Assembly (NCBI RefSeq): GCF_011752995.1
Contig: NZ_VWWL01000010.1
Location: forward strand, 62,001-126,000
Length of the DNA: 64,000 bases
DNA from: Burkholderia sp. Ax-1724
GTDB lineage: Bacteria > Pseudomonadota > Gammaproteobacteria > Burkholderiales > Burkholderiaceae
Direction of reading: 5' to 3'
In this document: positions 1 through 9,948 of the stretch, in pieces
How the letters are laid out: each line of letters opens with the position of its first letter
How positions within the stretch are numbered: position 1 is the stretch's first letter
Translations under genes and position numbers: made by a program
The notes under the pieces: generated by a model
What the model was told of the DNA's origin: nothing
Database searches by the model: none
What the model saw: only the letters and a program-made list of their open reading frames with translations

Positions 1-173
1 GAATAGTTTGCGACCGAGCCCTGCTTTAGAGGGTATGGTCGTACCAAAATTGACAATATTTCGAGTTCCGACAGCAACTTCTGCACGAATTTGCGAGTCG
101 TAGGAGAATTCCAAGTTCGCTTCACTGGTTTTCACTAATTGTCAGGAAGCAGTAACACGGTAGGAGTTGTCTT

Positions 174-1274
174 ATGGACCATTTGCAGTCGATGCGAGTT
201 TTCGTCAAGGTGGCGGATCTCGGCAGTTTTGCCCGCGCTGCGAGCGCAATGGATATTTCCAACGCGGTCGCCACCCGTCACGTTGCCGACCTCGAAGGCC
301 GGCTCGGTACACGGCTGCTCAATCGCACAACCCGCAGCTTGTCGCTGACCGAATCCGGTCAGGTCTATCTCGAGCGCGCCCGTCAGATCCTCGACGAACT
401 GGAAGACGTCGAACAGATGGTGGTGGCGCGCAATCACGAACCCGTCGGCACGCTACGCATCGTCGCGCCGGTCGTGTTCGGGCTGCATAACCTCGCGCCC
501 GTGCTGCAAACGTACGCGGAGCGCTACCCGAAAGTGATTCCCGATGTCACGCTGGTCGACCGTCAGGTCGATCTCGTCGAAGAAGGCTTCGACGTCGGCG
601 TCGTGATCGCGCGGCAGATGCGCAGCGCGAGCATCGTCACGCGGCGCCTCACCACGGGCTGTATGACCGTCTGCGCGACGCCGGCCTATCTGGAGAAACA
701 CGGCATGCCGACGCGGCCCGAGCATCTGCTCGAGCATCCGTGCCTGAGCTTGCCGTCCGAATATTGGGGCGACGAACGCGTGTTTACCGGACCGGACGGT
801 GAGGTCCGCGTGCGCCCGTCCAACGTGATCGTCGCGAACAACACGGAAATGCTGCGGCAGTTTGCGCTGCTCGGCATGGGCATCGCGATTCTGCCGAGCT
901 ATCTGATCGGCCGCGACATGACGCGCGGCAGGCTCGTGCGTCTGCTCGGAGACTACCGCCTGCCGCAGGTCGAAATCAACATTGCGTATCCGAGCCGCCG
1001 CCATTTGCCGGCCAAGGTGCGTACGTTCATCGACCATCTGGTCGAGCATTTCAGCCAGACGCCGAATAGCGTGCTCGGCGAGCAGTGGATCAAGGATGGC
1101 CAGGAGCAGCCTGCGACATCGGCAATGTTCGATTCCACCGAGCCTCGCGCACCGGAAGCATTTGATGGTGCCGAGCCGCTTTCGCGGCTGCTCGATAGCG
1201 AGTTGTCGCCGGTGGCAAAAACGCTGACGAAGACGACCAGCCGAGCCCGGCCGACGGCATTGTCGCCGCTGTAA
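174..1274 (+). CDS. LysR-family transcriptional regulator
   Basis: This is a DNA-binding regulator of 366 residues. The N-terminal winged helix-turn-helix (about residues 1-65) shows the LysR pattern with LGTRLLNRTTRS and LTESGQ, followed by the periplasmic-binding-like effector domain (about 90-300). The usual LysR length is near 300; here about 55 further residues form a low-complexity tail without a recognisable domain. The ATG is supported by an AGGAG ribosome site 8 bases upstream. It is monocistronic: a strong terminator follows and topB lies convergent to it. A divergently transcribed target gene would lie outside the window, so the inducer and regulon cannot be named. Family assignment is secure, function is not. 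Confidence 0.93.
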   Translation: MDHLQSMRVFVKVADLGSFARAASAMDISNAVATRHVADLEGRLGTRLLNRTTRSLSLTESGQVYLERARQILDELEDVEQMVVARNHEPVGTLRIVAPVVFGLHNLAPVLQTYAERYPKVIPDVTLVDRQVDLVEEGFDVGVVIARQMRSASIVTRRLTTGCMTVCATPAYLEKHGMPTRPEHLLEHPCLSLPSEYWGDERVFTGPDGEVRVRPSNVIVANNTEMLRQFALLGMGIAILPSYLIGRDMTRGRLVRLLGDYRLPQVEINIAYPSRRHLPAKVRTFIDHLVEHFSQTPNSVLGEQWIKDGQEQPATSAMFDSTEPRAPEAFDGAEPLSRLLDSELSPVAKTLTKTTSRARPTALSPL

Positions 1275-1307
1275 GCAGAAGTTAGCGGCAACGCGGGCCG
1301 CGCATTA

Positions 1308-1347
1308 AAAAGGCGCAGTCACTTTACGTGACTGCGCCTTTTTTTAT
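1308..1347. terminator. Bidirectional intrinsic terminator between LysR gene and topB
   Basis: A perfect 12-bp stem (arms 1311-1322 and 1328-1339) with a short loop is preceded by an A-run and followed by a T-run. It can therefore end both the LysR transcript and the convergent topB transcript. Confidence 0.9.
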
Positions 1348-1430
1348 CGACGGCGGCGGATGAAGCCGATGCTGGCAAGCGATGCGCCATCCTGCTGCGA
1401 ATGACACCTGCCAGCCAGGCTGGGCCTGCC

Positions 1431-4100
1431 TTACGAGCCGGTTTTCCGCGCTGCGGCCTTCTTTGCCGGCGCTTTCTTTGCCGCCGCGGTCCTGGTGGCC
1501 GGAGTCTTTCTGGCCGCCACCTTCTTCGCCGCCGGCTCTGCCTTCACGACCACGGCCGTATCGCCTTCGTCCGCTTCCGGTGCCGCTTTCGCCGCCGACC
1601 TGGCCGCCGTGGTCTTGGCCGCCGCGGTTTTCCCTGCAGCCGGTTCCTTCTTCTCGAATTCGAAGCCGATCTTGCCGTCGCTCTGCTTGACGAGGAACGC
1701 CTTGAAGTTACGGCCCGTACGCGACGACTTGAAGTTCGTCAGCAGGTCCGTGCGACCTTCTTCGAGGAGCTTGGCCATCTGCTCGCGGGCAATTTCCTGT
1801 TGCAGGATGACCTTGCCGGAGCGGAAATCGCACGTTTTCGGATTGGCGACCGAGTTCTCGCAGACGTAGCTCATACCGTGTTCGAACACGCGCCCGCTGC
1901 ACTTCGGACACGCGCCCACCGGCTGCTGATCGGAGAAGTCAGGCGGTTCGCCGTCTTCGCCGGCCGCATCCTGGCCGAAGTCGAATTCGAGCTTGTAGTT
2001 CTTGATCTCGTCGTCGAGCGTCAGTTTCAGGATTGCCGAGAACGGCCGGCCCATCTTGCTGCGGAAACCCGACAGCGGCCCGATCGTCTTGTTCTGCAGC
2101 AACTCCTCGACTTCCGCGATTTCGAACTGGCGCCCACCCGGAATCTTCGAGATCGAGAACTCGCACTTCGAGCACGCGAAACGCCGGTAGTTTTCCTTCA
2201 CCAGGCCGCCGCAATTCGGGCAAGGTGTCTGCAACGTCGCGTAATCACCCGGGATCGTGTCGGAATCGTATTCCTTCGCCCGCTTGACGATAGTTTGCGT
2301 CATGCGCGCGATTTCCTGCATGAACGCGTCGCGCGGCAGGTTGCCGCGCTCCATTTGCGAGAGCTTGTATTCCCATTCGCCGGTCAGTTCCGGCGCGGTC
2401 AGTTCCTTCACACCGAGGCCACGCAGCAGCGTCATCAGCTGGAAGGCCTTGGCGGCCGGAATCAGATCGCGGCCTTCGCGGATCAGGTATTTCTCGGTCA
2501 GCAGACCTTCGATGATCGCCGCGCGCGTCGCCGGCGTGCCGAGACCCTTGGCCGCCATCGCTTCGCGCAGTTCGTCGTCTTCGACGAGCTTGCCCGCGCC
2601 TTCCATCGCAGACAGCAGCGTCGCTTCGTTGTAGCGCGCGGGCGGCTTCGTGACCAGTTGCTGCGCGGCGATCTTGTCGGTCTTGACCTTCTCGTCCTTT
2701 TGCACCGACACGAGGTTCGCGTCGTCGCCGCTGGTTTCACGGCCGTAGATTTGCAGCCAGCCCGGCTCGACGAGCACCTTGCCTTCGGTCTTGAAATGAT
2801 GACCGACCACTTCGGTGATACGCGTCGTGACCCGATACTCGGCGGCCGGGAAGAACACGGAGAGGAAGCGCTTCACGACGAGGTCGTAGAGCTTCTGCTC
2901 CGGTTCGGACAGGTTCTTCGGTGCCTGCAGCGTCGGGATGATGGCGAAGTGATCGCTGATCTTCGAGTTGTCGAAGATGCGCTTGTTCGGCTTCACCCAG
3001 CCCTTGTCGAGCACCTGTTTTGCGAACGGCAGGTAGTTGTTGCTCTCCTTGAGCATGCCGAGCGTCTGCTTGACCGTATCCAGATAGTCTTCCGGCAGCG
3101 CGCGCGCGTCGGTTCGCGGGTAGGTCAGCACCTTGTGCTTTTCGTACAGCGCCTGAGCGAGCCCCAGCGTGTTCTTTGCCGAAAAGCCGAAACGGCCGTT
3201 GGCTTCGCGCTGCAGGCTGGTCAGGTCGAAGAGGGCGGGCGAGAGCTGGGTGGACGGCTTCGACTCCTCGGTCACCGTGCCGAGCTGGCCGCGACAGGCT
3301 GCGACGATCGTCTCGGCCGCGGGTAGCGCCCAGAGGCGCGAATCGCGCTTTTCGGGGTCGAATTCGTCGCGCTTGAATTTCGGATCGAACCAGCGGCCTT
3401 CGTAGAAGCCGGCCGCGCAGACGAACTCCGCCTTCACTTCCCAGTAATCGCGTGGCACGAAGCGGCGAATCTTCTCTTCGCGCTCGACCACGATCGACAG
3501 CGTCGGCGTCTGCACGCGCCCGACCGTGGTCAGGAAGAAGCCGCCGCCCTTGCTGTTGAACGCGGTCATCGCGCGCGTGCCGTTGATGCCGACGAGCCAG
3601 TCCGCCTCCGAGCGGCAACGCGCGGCGTCGGCGAGCGGCTGCATCTCTTCGTCGCTGCGCAGACGCGCGAAGCCGTCGCGAATCGAGCCGGCCGTCATCG
3701 ATTGCAGCCACAGCCGTTGCACCGGCTGCCTGGCTTTCGCGTGTTGCGCGATCAGGCGGAAAATCAGCTCGCCCTCGCGCCCCGCGTCGCATGCGTTGAT
3801 CAGACGGTCGACGTCCTTGCGCTTCATCAGCTTGGTCAGCACCTTCAGGCGCGATTCGCTTTTTGCGATCGGATTCAGATCGAAATGCGGGGGAATGACG
3901 GGCAGATTGGCGAAACTCCACTTGCCGCGCTTGACCTCGTATTCGTCGGGCGCGGCGATTTCCAGCAGGTGGCCCACTGCCGAGGAAAGGACGTAGTCGT
4001 CGCTTTCGTAGTACTCGTCATGCTTGGTAAAGCCGCCCAAAGCGCGCGCGATGTCGTTCGCGACAGAAGGTTTTTCGGCGATGATCAGTGCTTTGGACAT
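1431..4100 (-). CDS. topB: DNA topoisomerase III (type IA)
   Basis: This protein of 889 residues cuts and passes single DNA strands and mainly decatenates recombination or replication intermediates. The N-terminal TOPRIM domain carries Glu9 and the acidic motif DAGREGE (105-111). The catalytic tyrosine is Tyr327 in the motif LTYPRTD. Two C-terminal zinc-ribbon-like modules follow (CPNCGG..CSKC and CPKCSG..C..C), then a tail of about 80 residues rich in Lys and Ala resembling histone H1, probably for DNA binding. E. coli TopB is about 650 residues, so the C-terminal region is clearly extended. It reads convergent to the LysR gene. Confidence 0.96.
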   Translation of the reverse strand: MSKALIIAEKPSVANDIARALGGFTKHDEYYESDDYVLSSAVGHLLEIAAPDEYEVKRGKWSFANLPVIPPHFDLNPIAKSESRLKVLTKLMKRKDVDRLINACDAGREGELIFRLIAQHAKARQPVQRLWLQSMTAGSIRDGFARLRSDEEMQPLADAARCRSEADWLVGINGTRAMTAFNSKGGGFFLTTVGRVQTPTLSIVVEREEKIRRFVPRDYWEVKAEFVCAAGFYEGRWFDPKFKRDEFDPEKRDSRLWALPAAETIVAACRGQLGTVTEESKPSTQLSPALFDLTSLQREANGRFGFSAKNTLGLAQALYEKHKVLTYPRTDARALPEDYLDTVKQTLGMLKESNNYLPFAKQVLDKGWVKPNKRIFDNSKISDHFAIIPTLQAPKNLSEPEQKLYDLVVKRFLSVFFPAAEYRVTTRITEVVGHHFKTEGKVLVEPGWLQIYGRETSGDDANLVSVQKDEKVKTDKIAAQQLVTKPPARYNEATLLSAMEGAGKLVEDDELREAMAAKGLGTPATRAAIIEGLLTEKYLIREGRDLIPAAKAFQLMTLLRGLGVKELTAPELTGEWEYKLSQMERGNLPRDAFMQEIARMTQTIVKRAKEYDSDTIPGDYATLQTPCPNCGGLVKENYRRFACSKCEFSISKIPGGRQFEIAEVEELLQNKTIGPLSGFRSKMGRPFSAILKLTLDDEIKNYKLEFDFGQDAAGEDGEPPDFSDQQPVGACPKCSGRVFEHGMSYVCENSVANPKTCDFRSGKVILQQEIAREQMAKLLEEGRTDLLTNFKSSRTGRNFKAFLVKQSDGKIGFEFEKKEPAAGKTAAAKTTAARSAAKAAPEADEGDTAVVVKAEPAAKKVAARKTPATRTAAAKKAPAKKAAARKTGS

Positions 4101-4396
4101 GACTCGATGTGAGGTTGGTAGATCCGGGTTGGTGGCCTTGAGCGCGCCAAATTAGCGCGCGACGCTCGTCTATGCCCTTTTGCGACCCATTAACGACCGC
4201 TTTATAGCACAAGGCGCGAACCCGGCGTGTCAAGTGCCATGAAAGCGCGCCATCATAATTGCGCGCCTTGCGATTGGGCAAGCCGCGGCGAACGCCGGGT
4301 GTTCACTGCGGCTGCGGCGCGTCGGCGGCGCGGCGCAACGCCCGCGCCATCGGTTTGGCGGCCTTTGCGCCGCCCTGTCGCGCGGCGCAAAACTGC

Positions 4397-4774
4397 TCAG
4401 GCGACTGCCAGCGCGGGCCGCAGCTTGGGGGCGCCGGTCACGCCGGGCAGCGCCGTCAGGTCCGACAGCATCCGCTCGACGATCGATACCTGCGGCAAAA
4501 CCGTACCGAAGAAGCGCGTCGTAACCGAGTCTTCGATCAGAATGGTCGGAAAATTTTCGACGTCCAGATCGTCGAAGCGATCCGCATGGGTTTCGATGTC
4601 GATCCAGGCGAAACAGACTTCCGGGTGCCGCTCGGCCAACTGGTTGAAAGCGTCCCGGTACTCGCGACACGTTCCGCACCACTCCGCGCAGAGGCAGGCA
4701 ACGAACAGCGTGTCGGGTTCGTTGACGCGCTCGGCAATCCGGTCCTGGTCGGTGTCGAGGTTCAGCGCGGGCAT
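4397..4774 (-). CDS. Thioredoxin-like protein
   Basis: This cytoplasmic-looking protein of 125 residues has a thioredoxin fold. The active site WCGTC sits near residue 33 and is followed by the typical strand pattern with VCFAWIDIETHAD, and a cis-Pro segment NFPTILI is near residue 80. There is no signal peptide. It lies between dprA (101 bp upstream) and topB on the same strand. The CGTC active site differs from the CGPC of classical thioredoxin, so its redox potential and partner are unknown. Confidence 0.87.
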   Translation of the reverse strand: MPALNLDTDQDRIAERVNEPDTLFVACLCAEWCGTCREYRDAFNQLAERHPEVCFAWIDIETHADRFDDLDVENFPTILIEDSVTTRFFGTVLPQVSIVERMLSDLTALPGVTGAPKLRPALAVA

Positions 4775-4875
4775 GAGGTGGTTTCCTTGGCGTTAGATCG
4801 GGTGCTTTGGCGCGAATGTAGCATGGCCGCTCCCAAAGGGTGGGCCGCGCCGCTCGGCGCAAGGCCTGTTGCGGG

Positions 4876-6237
4876 TCAGCCACGATGGGCACGCATGAAG
4901 CGGCCGCCGGGCAGCAGCGTTACCTCGCCGGCGAGTTCGAGTTGCAGCAGGGTGGTTTGCAAGGCGGCGTCCCCCATCTCGGTGCGGGCGGCAAGAATTT
5001 CAAGCGTGGTCGGCGCATGGCCGAGCGCGGCGAGCAGGCGTTGGGCTTCGGGGGCGAGCGGCTTCGGCGAGGGAGCGGGCGCAAGCGGGTTCGCAAAGGC
5101 GACCGTGGCGGATGCGGTCGTGCCCGCCGGTTTGGCCGTTACGGATTCCAGCGGGAGTTTGACGGCAGAGGCTGTCTCAGCGGATATCGTCGCCGCATGG
5201 CCTTGCGTCGTTGCGAGCGCGCGCCGACTATCGCGTTCGCCTGCGTAAGCAGACTCCGGCGCTGATGAAACGCACGAACCGGCATCGCGGTCGAGCGAAA
5301 CGGTTTGCCTCGCTGGCCGGCCAGCCCGCACTTCCGGGCGCCGGACAAACCCCAGTTCCTCCAGCACTTCGTCCGGCGTTTCGACCAGCCTCGCGCCCTG
5401 CTTGATGATCCGGTGACAGCCGCGCGACAGCGGCGCGTGAATCGATCCGGGCAACGCGAAGATGTCGCGTCCCATTTCATTGGCGAGCCGCGCGGTGATC
5501 AACGAACCGGAGCGCATCGCCGCCTCGACGATCACGACCCCGCTGACGAGCCCAGCGATCAGGCGATTGCGTTGCGGAAAGTTAGCGGCGCGCGCCGGCG
5601 TGCCGAGCGGCCATTCCGAAACGATCGCGCCCTGCACCGCAATCTGGCGCGCGAGCGCATGGTGCGCGGCCGGATACACGAGGTCCGCTCCGGTGCCGAT
5701 CACCGCGACCGTTCCGCCGATGCCTTCGAGGCCGCCTCGATGCGCGGCGCCATCGATGCCGAGCGCGAGTCCCGACACGACGGTTACGCCCGCCGCCGAG
5801 AGTTCGCGCGCGAACCGCTGCGCATCCTCGACACCCTGCGGCGTCGCGCTGCGGCTACCCACCAGCGCCACCGCTCTCGTATGCAGCAGATCGAGCCGGC
5901 CCTTTATATATAGCAGCGGCGGCGGATCGGGCATCGTCAGCAGCGCGGGCGGATAGGCGGGGTCGTCGAGTGTCACGATCTGATTGCCGGGCGACTCACG
6001 CCATGCGAGCAGTGCGTCGAGTTGCGCCTCGAAGGCCGGTGCCGGCGGCGCCAGCACGGCACGCGCCGCGGCTTCACCAGCGACTTCGGCGAGCGCTTCC
6101 GGCGACTGGGCGAAAATCGCTTCAGGCAGCCCGAAAGCGCCCAGCATGAGGCGCAAAGCGTCGGGCTTCAACCCCGGCGCGAGCGATAGCCGCAGCCACG
6201 CGGCAAGTTCCATACGGCTGGCGGACAAAGTGTGCAT
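4876..6237 (-). CDS. dprA: DNA-processing protein DprA
   Basis: DprA binds incoming single-stranded DNA and loads RecA during natural transformation. The protein has about 453 residues. The Rossmann-like core shows VGSRSATPQG, SGLALGIDGAAHRGGL and the FPQRNRLIAGLV motif typical of Smf/DprA. A winged-helix-like region follows at the C terminus after an Ala/Pro-rich linker. I chose the ATG at 6237 because AAGGAA lies 9-10 bases upstream; the reading frame stays open for 54 more codons but that stretch is Arg-rich and unlike the family. It is divergent from def. Confidence 0.93.
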   Translation of the reverse strand: MHTLSASRMELAAWLRLSLAPGLKPDALRLMLGAFGLPEAIFAQSPEALAEVAGEAAARAVLAPPAPAFEAQLDALLAWRESPGNQIVTLDDPAYPPALLTMPDPPPLLYIKGRLDLLHTRAVALVGSRSATPQGVEDAQRFARELSAAGVTVVSGLALGIDGAAHRGGLEGIGGTVAVIGTGADLVYPAAHHALARQIAVQGAIVSEWPLGTPARAANFPQRNRLIAGLVSGVVIVEAAMRSGSLITARLANEMGRDIFALPGSIHAPLSRGCHRIIKQGARLVETPDEVLEELGFVRRPEVRAGRPARQTVSLDRDAGSCVSSAPESAYAGERDSRRALATTQGHAATISAETASAVKLPLESVTAKPAGTTASATVAFANPLAPAPSPKPLAPEAQRLLAALGHAPTTLEILAARTEMGDAALQTTLLQLELAGEVTLLPGGRFMRAHRG

Positions 6238-6490
6238 GCAGGGGCGTTCCTTTCGCTGGGCCTGCGGGTAGGCGGGCGCCATGCTAAAATTTTCATCATC
6301 CGAAATAAACCGCGAATAATCGCGGCGCCGCGCCCACCCGCGCGGGTTCGTCGTCCGGCGCACGGGGCGTGTTGAATCGAGCCGGTTCGACACCATCATC
6401 CTCTGCGTATTGCGACGGGCTCACAACCTGGCCGAATGGCCAATGCGGGCGTCCCAATGGTTGGCGGCGTCTGAAATCACACTCGAAATC

Positions 6491-6994
6491 ATGGCTTTAC
6501 TGAACATCCTCAATTACCCGGACAAACGGCTGCACAAGGTTGCGAAGCCGGTCGCGGAAGTCAACGAGCGCATTCGCCGTCTCGTCGCGGACATGGCCGA
6601 AACCATGTATGCCGCACCCGGCGTCGGGCTCGCCGCCACCCAGGTGGACGTGCACGAACGCGTGATCGTGATCGACGTCTCGGAAACGCACGACGAACTG
6701 CTCGCGTTCATCAACCCGGAAATCGTCTGGTCGAGCGATGAGCGGAAGCTCTCGGAAGAGGGCTGCCTGTCCGTGCCGGGCATTTACGACAACGTCGAGC
6801 GCGCCGAGAAAGTGCGCGTGCGCGCGCTGAACGAGAAGGGCGAGACCTTCGAGCTCGATTGCGAGGGGCTGCTGGCCGTTTGCATCCAGCATGAAATGGA
6901 TCACCTGATGGGCCGCGTGTTCGTCGAATACCTGTCGTCGCTGAAGCAGACGCGCATCAAGAGCAAGATGAAGAAGCTCGCCCACGCGATGTAA
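6491..6994 (+). CDS. def: Peptide deformylase
   Basis: This metalloenzyme removes the formyl group from the N-terminal Met of nascent proteins. All three family motifs are present: [16 protein letters not shown] (metal-binding Cys) and the QHEMDHL helix (two metal-binding His and the catalytic Glu). At 167 residues it has the normal length starting at MALLNIL; the frame is open further upstream but that part does not resemble the family. It is followed 28 bp later by fmt, the enzyme that adds the formyl group, a conserved pairing. Confidence 0.97.
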   Translation: MALLNILNYPDKRLHKVAKPVAEVNERIRRLVADMAETMYAAPGVGLAATQVDVHERVIVIDVSETHDELLAFINPEIVWSSDERKLSEEGCLSVPGIYDNVERAEKVRVRALNEKGETFELDCEGLLAVCIQHEMDHLMGRVFVEYLSSLKQTRIKSKMKKLAHAM

Positions 6995-7022
6995 CGCGCG
7001 TTCACTTCGCCCACGTCCATCC

Positions 7023-8024
7023 ATGAGCCATTCGTTGCGCGTCATCTTTGCCGGTACGCCGGAATTCGCCGCGGCCGCGCTGGCCGCGATCCATCGCGCC
7101 GGGTTTCTGGTGCCGCTCGTGCTGACGCAGCCCGACCGGCCTGCCGGACGCGGCATGAAATTGCAGGCGAGCCCGGTCAAGCGCTACGCGCAGGAGCACG
7201 GGCTGGCCGTGGCGCAGCCCACCTCGCTGCGCCGCGCCGGCAAATATCCGCAGGAAGCCGCCGCCGCGATCGACCAGTTGCGCGCCACGCCGCACGACGT
7301 GATGGTGGTCGCCGCGTACGGTCTGATCCTGCCGCAGGAAGTGCTCGAGATTCCGCGCTTCGGCTGCATCAACATTCACGCGTCGCTGTTGCCGCGCTGG
7401 CGCGGCGCGGCGCCGATTCACCGCGCGATCGAAGCGGGCGACGCACAGACCGGCATCACGCTGATGCAGATGGACGTCGGCCTCGACACCGGCGCGATGA
7501 TCTCCGAAACGCGCACAGCCATTACCGCCGACGACACCACGGCCACCCTGCACGACCGTCTCGCGGAAGATGGCGCGAAGCTGATCGTCAAAGCGCTGAT
7601 CGAACTCGAGCGCGGCGGCAAGCTCGCCTCGACGCCGCAACCGGCGGACGGCGTAACCTATGCCGAAAAAATCGCCAAGCATGAAGCGGCGCTCGACTGG
7701 CGCCGCCCGGCTCAAGCGCTCGCGCGCCAGGTACGCGCGTTCGATCCCTTTCCCGGCGGCGCGGGTACGCTTGAAGACGGCAGCGTCGTCAAGATCTGGG
7801 CCGCGGTTGCCGAGCCGGCCGAGGCCGAGGGCGGCAAAAACGGCAAGGCGCCGGGCGTTATCGTCGACGTCTCGCCCGAGGGCGTGGTGGTCGCGTGCGG
7901 CGAAGGCGTGCTGCGTCTCACGCAATTGCAGAAACCCGGCGGCAAGCGCCTGCCGGTGCGCGAATTCCTGGCCGGTTCGGCACTCGCTACGGGACAGCGC
8001 TTTCAACTTCCACAGGCAGAATAG
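7023..8024 (+). CDS. fmt: Methionyl-tRNA formyltransferase
   Basis: This enzyme transfers the formyl group of 10-formyl-THF to initiator Met-tRNA. The protein has 333 residues. The N-terminal formyltransferase domain holds [10 protein letters not shown], the catalytic [16 protein letters not shown] segment (Asn and His) and a conserved Asp in [10 protein letters not shown]. The C-terminal OB-like domain has the usual REFLAG motif close to the end. It forms an operon with def, and both are needed for formyl-Met cycling. Confidence 0.97.
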   Translation: MSHSLRVIFAGTPEFAAAALAAIHRAGFLVPLVLTQPDRPAGRGMKLQASPVKRYAQEHGLAVAQPTSLRRAGKYPQEAAAAIDQLRATPHDVMVVAAYGLILPQEVLEIPRFGCINIHASLLPRWRGAAPIHRAIEAGDAQTGITLMQMDVGLDTGAMISETRTAITADDTTATLHDRLAEDGAKLIVKALIELERGGKLASTPQPADGVTYAEKIAKHEAALDWRRPAQALARQVRAFDPFPGGAGTLEDGSVVKIWAAVAEPAEAEGGKNGKAPGVIVDVSPEGVVVACGEGVLRLTQLQKPGGKRLPVREFLAGSALATGQRFQLPQAE

Positions 8025-8038
8025 CTGCCTTCGCATGA

Positions 8039-8070
8039 CCTGAACATTGTCCGTTCGGCGGATGTTCAGG
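8039..8070 (+). repeat. Inverted repeat after fmt
   Basis: A dyad has arms 8039-8047 and 8062-8070 plus an inner CCG/CGG pairing around a TTCGG loop. It could fold at the end of the fmt transcript, but no T-run follows, so termination is uncertain. Confidence 0.5.
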
Positions 8071-8136
8071 GGCGCCGCCGCGAGCCTGCCGCGCGTTAGA
8101 ATCCTCCATGCAGCAGGCAAAATTTCGAGGTTTCCT

Positions 8137-8778
8137 ATGTTCGGCATCGTCCATTTCGAGTTTTTCGTCGTCGCGGTTTTTCTTCTGAATGTCACGCCGG
8201 GGCCGGATACGGCTTATATCGTCGGGCGCAGCGTCGCGCAGGGCCGCGGCGCGGGTCTGATGTCGGCGCTCGGCATTTCGGCCGGCTGCTGCATTCATTC
8301 GCTGGCGTGCGCGTTTGGCTTGACCGCGTTGCTTGCCGCGTCGGCCACGGCGTTCACCGTCGTCAAATTCATCGGCGCCATCTACCTGATTTATCTCGGT
8401 GCGCGCCTGATTTTCGCGAAACCGGCGCCGGATGCGCCCGCCAACGACACGCGCTCGCCGTCCGCGCCGAAGTCGCTGCGCCAATTGTTCCTGCAAGGCT
8501 TCTGGACCAACGTGCTGAATCCGAAGGTCGTGCTGTTCTTCGTGTCGTTTTTCCCGCAATTCGTGGCGACGGGCAGCGAGCACAAGACGTTCGCGTTCCT
8601 CGCGCTCGGCGCGGTGTTCGTCGTCATGAGCATGATCTGGAACAGCTTTGTCGCGTGGATCGCCGGCAGCGTGACGCAGCGCTTCTCCGGCAAGCCTGCC
8701 GTGAAGCGCTGGCTCGATCGCGGTGTCGGCAGCGCGTTCGTCGGCCTTGGCATCAAGCTCGCGACTACCTCACGATGA
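8137..8778 (+). CDS. LysE/RhtB-family amino-acid exporter
   Basis: This inner-membrane exporter has 213 residues and about six hydrophobic helices. The family signature NVTPGPDTAYIVGRS lies at the first helix-loop junction, and FWTNVLNPKVVLFFVSFFPQF is the conserved central motif. I chose the ATG at 8137, preceded by GAGG, which starts directly before the first membrane helix. The substrate is unknown. It sits between fmt and htpX on the same strand with gaps of about 110 bp, so co-transcription is possible but not shown. Confidence 0.92.
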   Translation: MFGIVHFEFFVVAVFLLNVTPGPDTAYIVGRSVAQGRGAGLMSALGISAGCCIHSLACAFGLTALLAASATAFTVVKFIGAIYLIYLGARLIFAKPAPDAPANDTRSPSAPKSLRQLFLQGFWTNVLNPKVVLFFVSFFPQFVATGSEHKTFAFLALGAVFVVMSMIWNSFVAWIAGSVTQRFSGKPAVKRWLDRGVGSAFVGLGIKLATTSR

Positions 8779-8883
8779 TTGAATTTTCCTGCGCCGCCCA
8801 TATCTAACATTCAGCTTACAATCCGGCGCCGCAATCGCGCGGCCTGGAGACGAGGCCCACGCTTAGGGCAAGGAGTTGCAGAC

Positions 8884-9741
8884 ATGTTCAATTGGGTTAA
8901 AACCGCGATGCTGATGGCCGCCATCACGGCCCTTTTCATCGTGATCGGCGGGATGATCGGCGGTTCGCGCGGCATGATGCTCGCGCTCGTGATCGCCCTC
9001 GGGATGAATTTCTTCTCGTACTGGTTTTCGGACAAGATGGTCCTGCGCATGTACAACGCGCAGGAAGTCGACGAAAACAGCGCGCCGCAGTTTTATCGCA
9101 TGGTGCGCGAGCTTGCCACGCGCGCGAACCTGCCGATGCCGCGCGTGTATCTGATCAACGAAGACGCGCCGAACGCGTTTGCCACCGGCCGCAATCCGGA
9201 GAACGCGGCGGTCGCGGCCACCACGGGCATTCTGCGCGTGCTGTCGGAGCGTGAAATGCGCGGCGTGATGGCGCACGAACTCGCGCACGTGAAGCACCGC
9301 GACATCCTGATCTCGACGGTCTCGGCAACGATGGCCGGTGCGATTTCCGCATTGGCGAATTTCGCGATGTTCTTCGGCGGTCGCGATGAAAACGGCCGTC
9401 CCGCGAACCCGATCGCTGGCATCGCGGTTGCGCTGCTTGCGCCGATTGCCGGCGCGCTGATCCAGATGGCGATTTCGCGTGCCCGTGAATTCGAAGCCGA
9501 CCGTGGCGGCGCGCAGATTTCGGGCGACCCGCAGGCGCTTGCCTCGGCGCTCGACAAGATTCACCGCTACGCGAGCGGCATTCCGTTTCCGACTGCCGAA
9601 GCCCATCCTGCCACGGCACAGATGATGATCATGAACCCGCTGTCGGGCGGCGGCATCGCGAATCTGTTCTCTACGCACCCGGCTACCGAAGAGCGCATCG
9701 CGCGTTTGACGGAAATGGCGCGCACGGGGCGCTTCGACTGA
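8884..9741 (+). CDS. htpX: Membrane zinc protease HtpX
   Basis: HtpX is an M48 metalloprotease of the inner membrane that takes part in quality control of membrane proteins. The protein has 285 residues. Two N-terminal membrane helices (about 7-25 and 31-48) precede the zinc motif HELAH at 131-135. Two more hydrophobic segments follow, and the third ligand lies in EFEAD. The start is fixed by AAGGAG upstream of the ATG and by the membrane helix that follows. A strong terminator lies 50 bp downstream. Confidence 0.96.
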   Translation: MFNWVKTAMLMAAITALFIVIGGMIGGSRGMMLALVIALGMNFFSYWFSDKMVLRMYNAQEVDENSAPQFYRMVRELATRANLPMPRVYLINEDAPNAFATGRNPENAAVAATTGILRVLSEREMRGVMAHELAHVKHRDILISTVSATMAGAISALANFAMFFGGRDENGRPANPIAGIAVALLAPIAGALIQMAISRAREFEADRGGAQISGDPQALASALDKIHRYASGIPFPTAEAHPATAQMMIMNPLSGGGIANLFSTHPATEERIARLTEMARTGRFD

Positions 9742-9789
9742 GTTGCAGGAGGACGGTCGGCGCGTAAGCGTGAAGCGTGAAATACCGCA

Positions 9790-9817
9790 AAGCGGGCCCG
9801 CGAGGCCCGCTTTTTTT
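9790..9817 (+). terminator. Intrinsic terminator after htpX
   Basis: A perfect 9-bp GC-rich stem (9790-9798 with 9804-9812), a 5-base loop and a run of seven T. Confidence 0.9.
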
Positions 9818-9948
9818 GCGCCCTTCCCCGCCATTGTGCGATTGCCCGGCCGCCATCGTCCGCCCCCACGGCGGTCCCCGCCTGGCGCCACGCTACAATG
9901 TGCGCTGACTGCGCCGCGCGCACCGTGCGGCTCGCCTTTGCTCCCTTC

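Noticed and set aside
1401..3326. A 641-residue open frame antisense to topB
   Set aside because: Arg/Leu/Ala-rich with no domain pattern, and it lies opposite a clear topB; a typical shadow in high-GC DNA.
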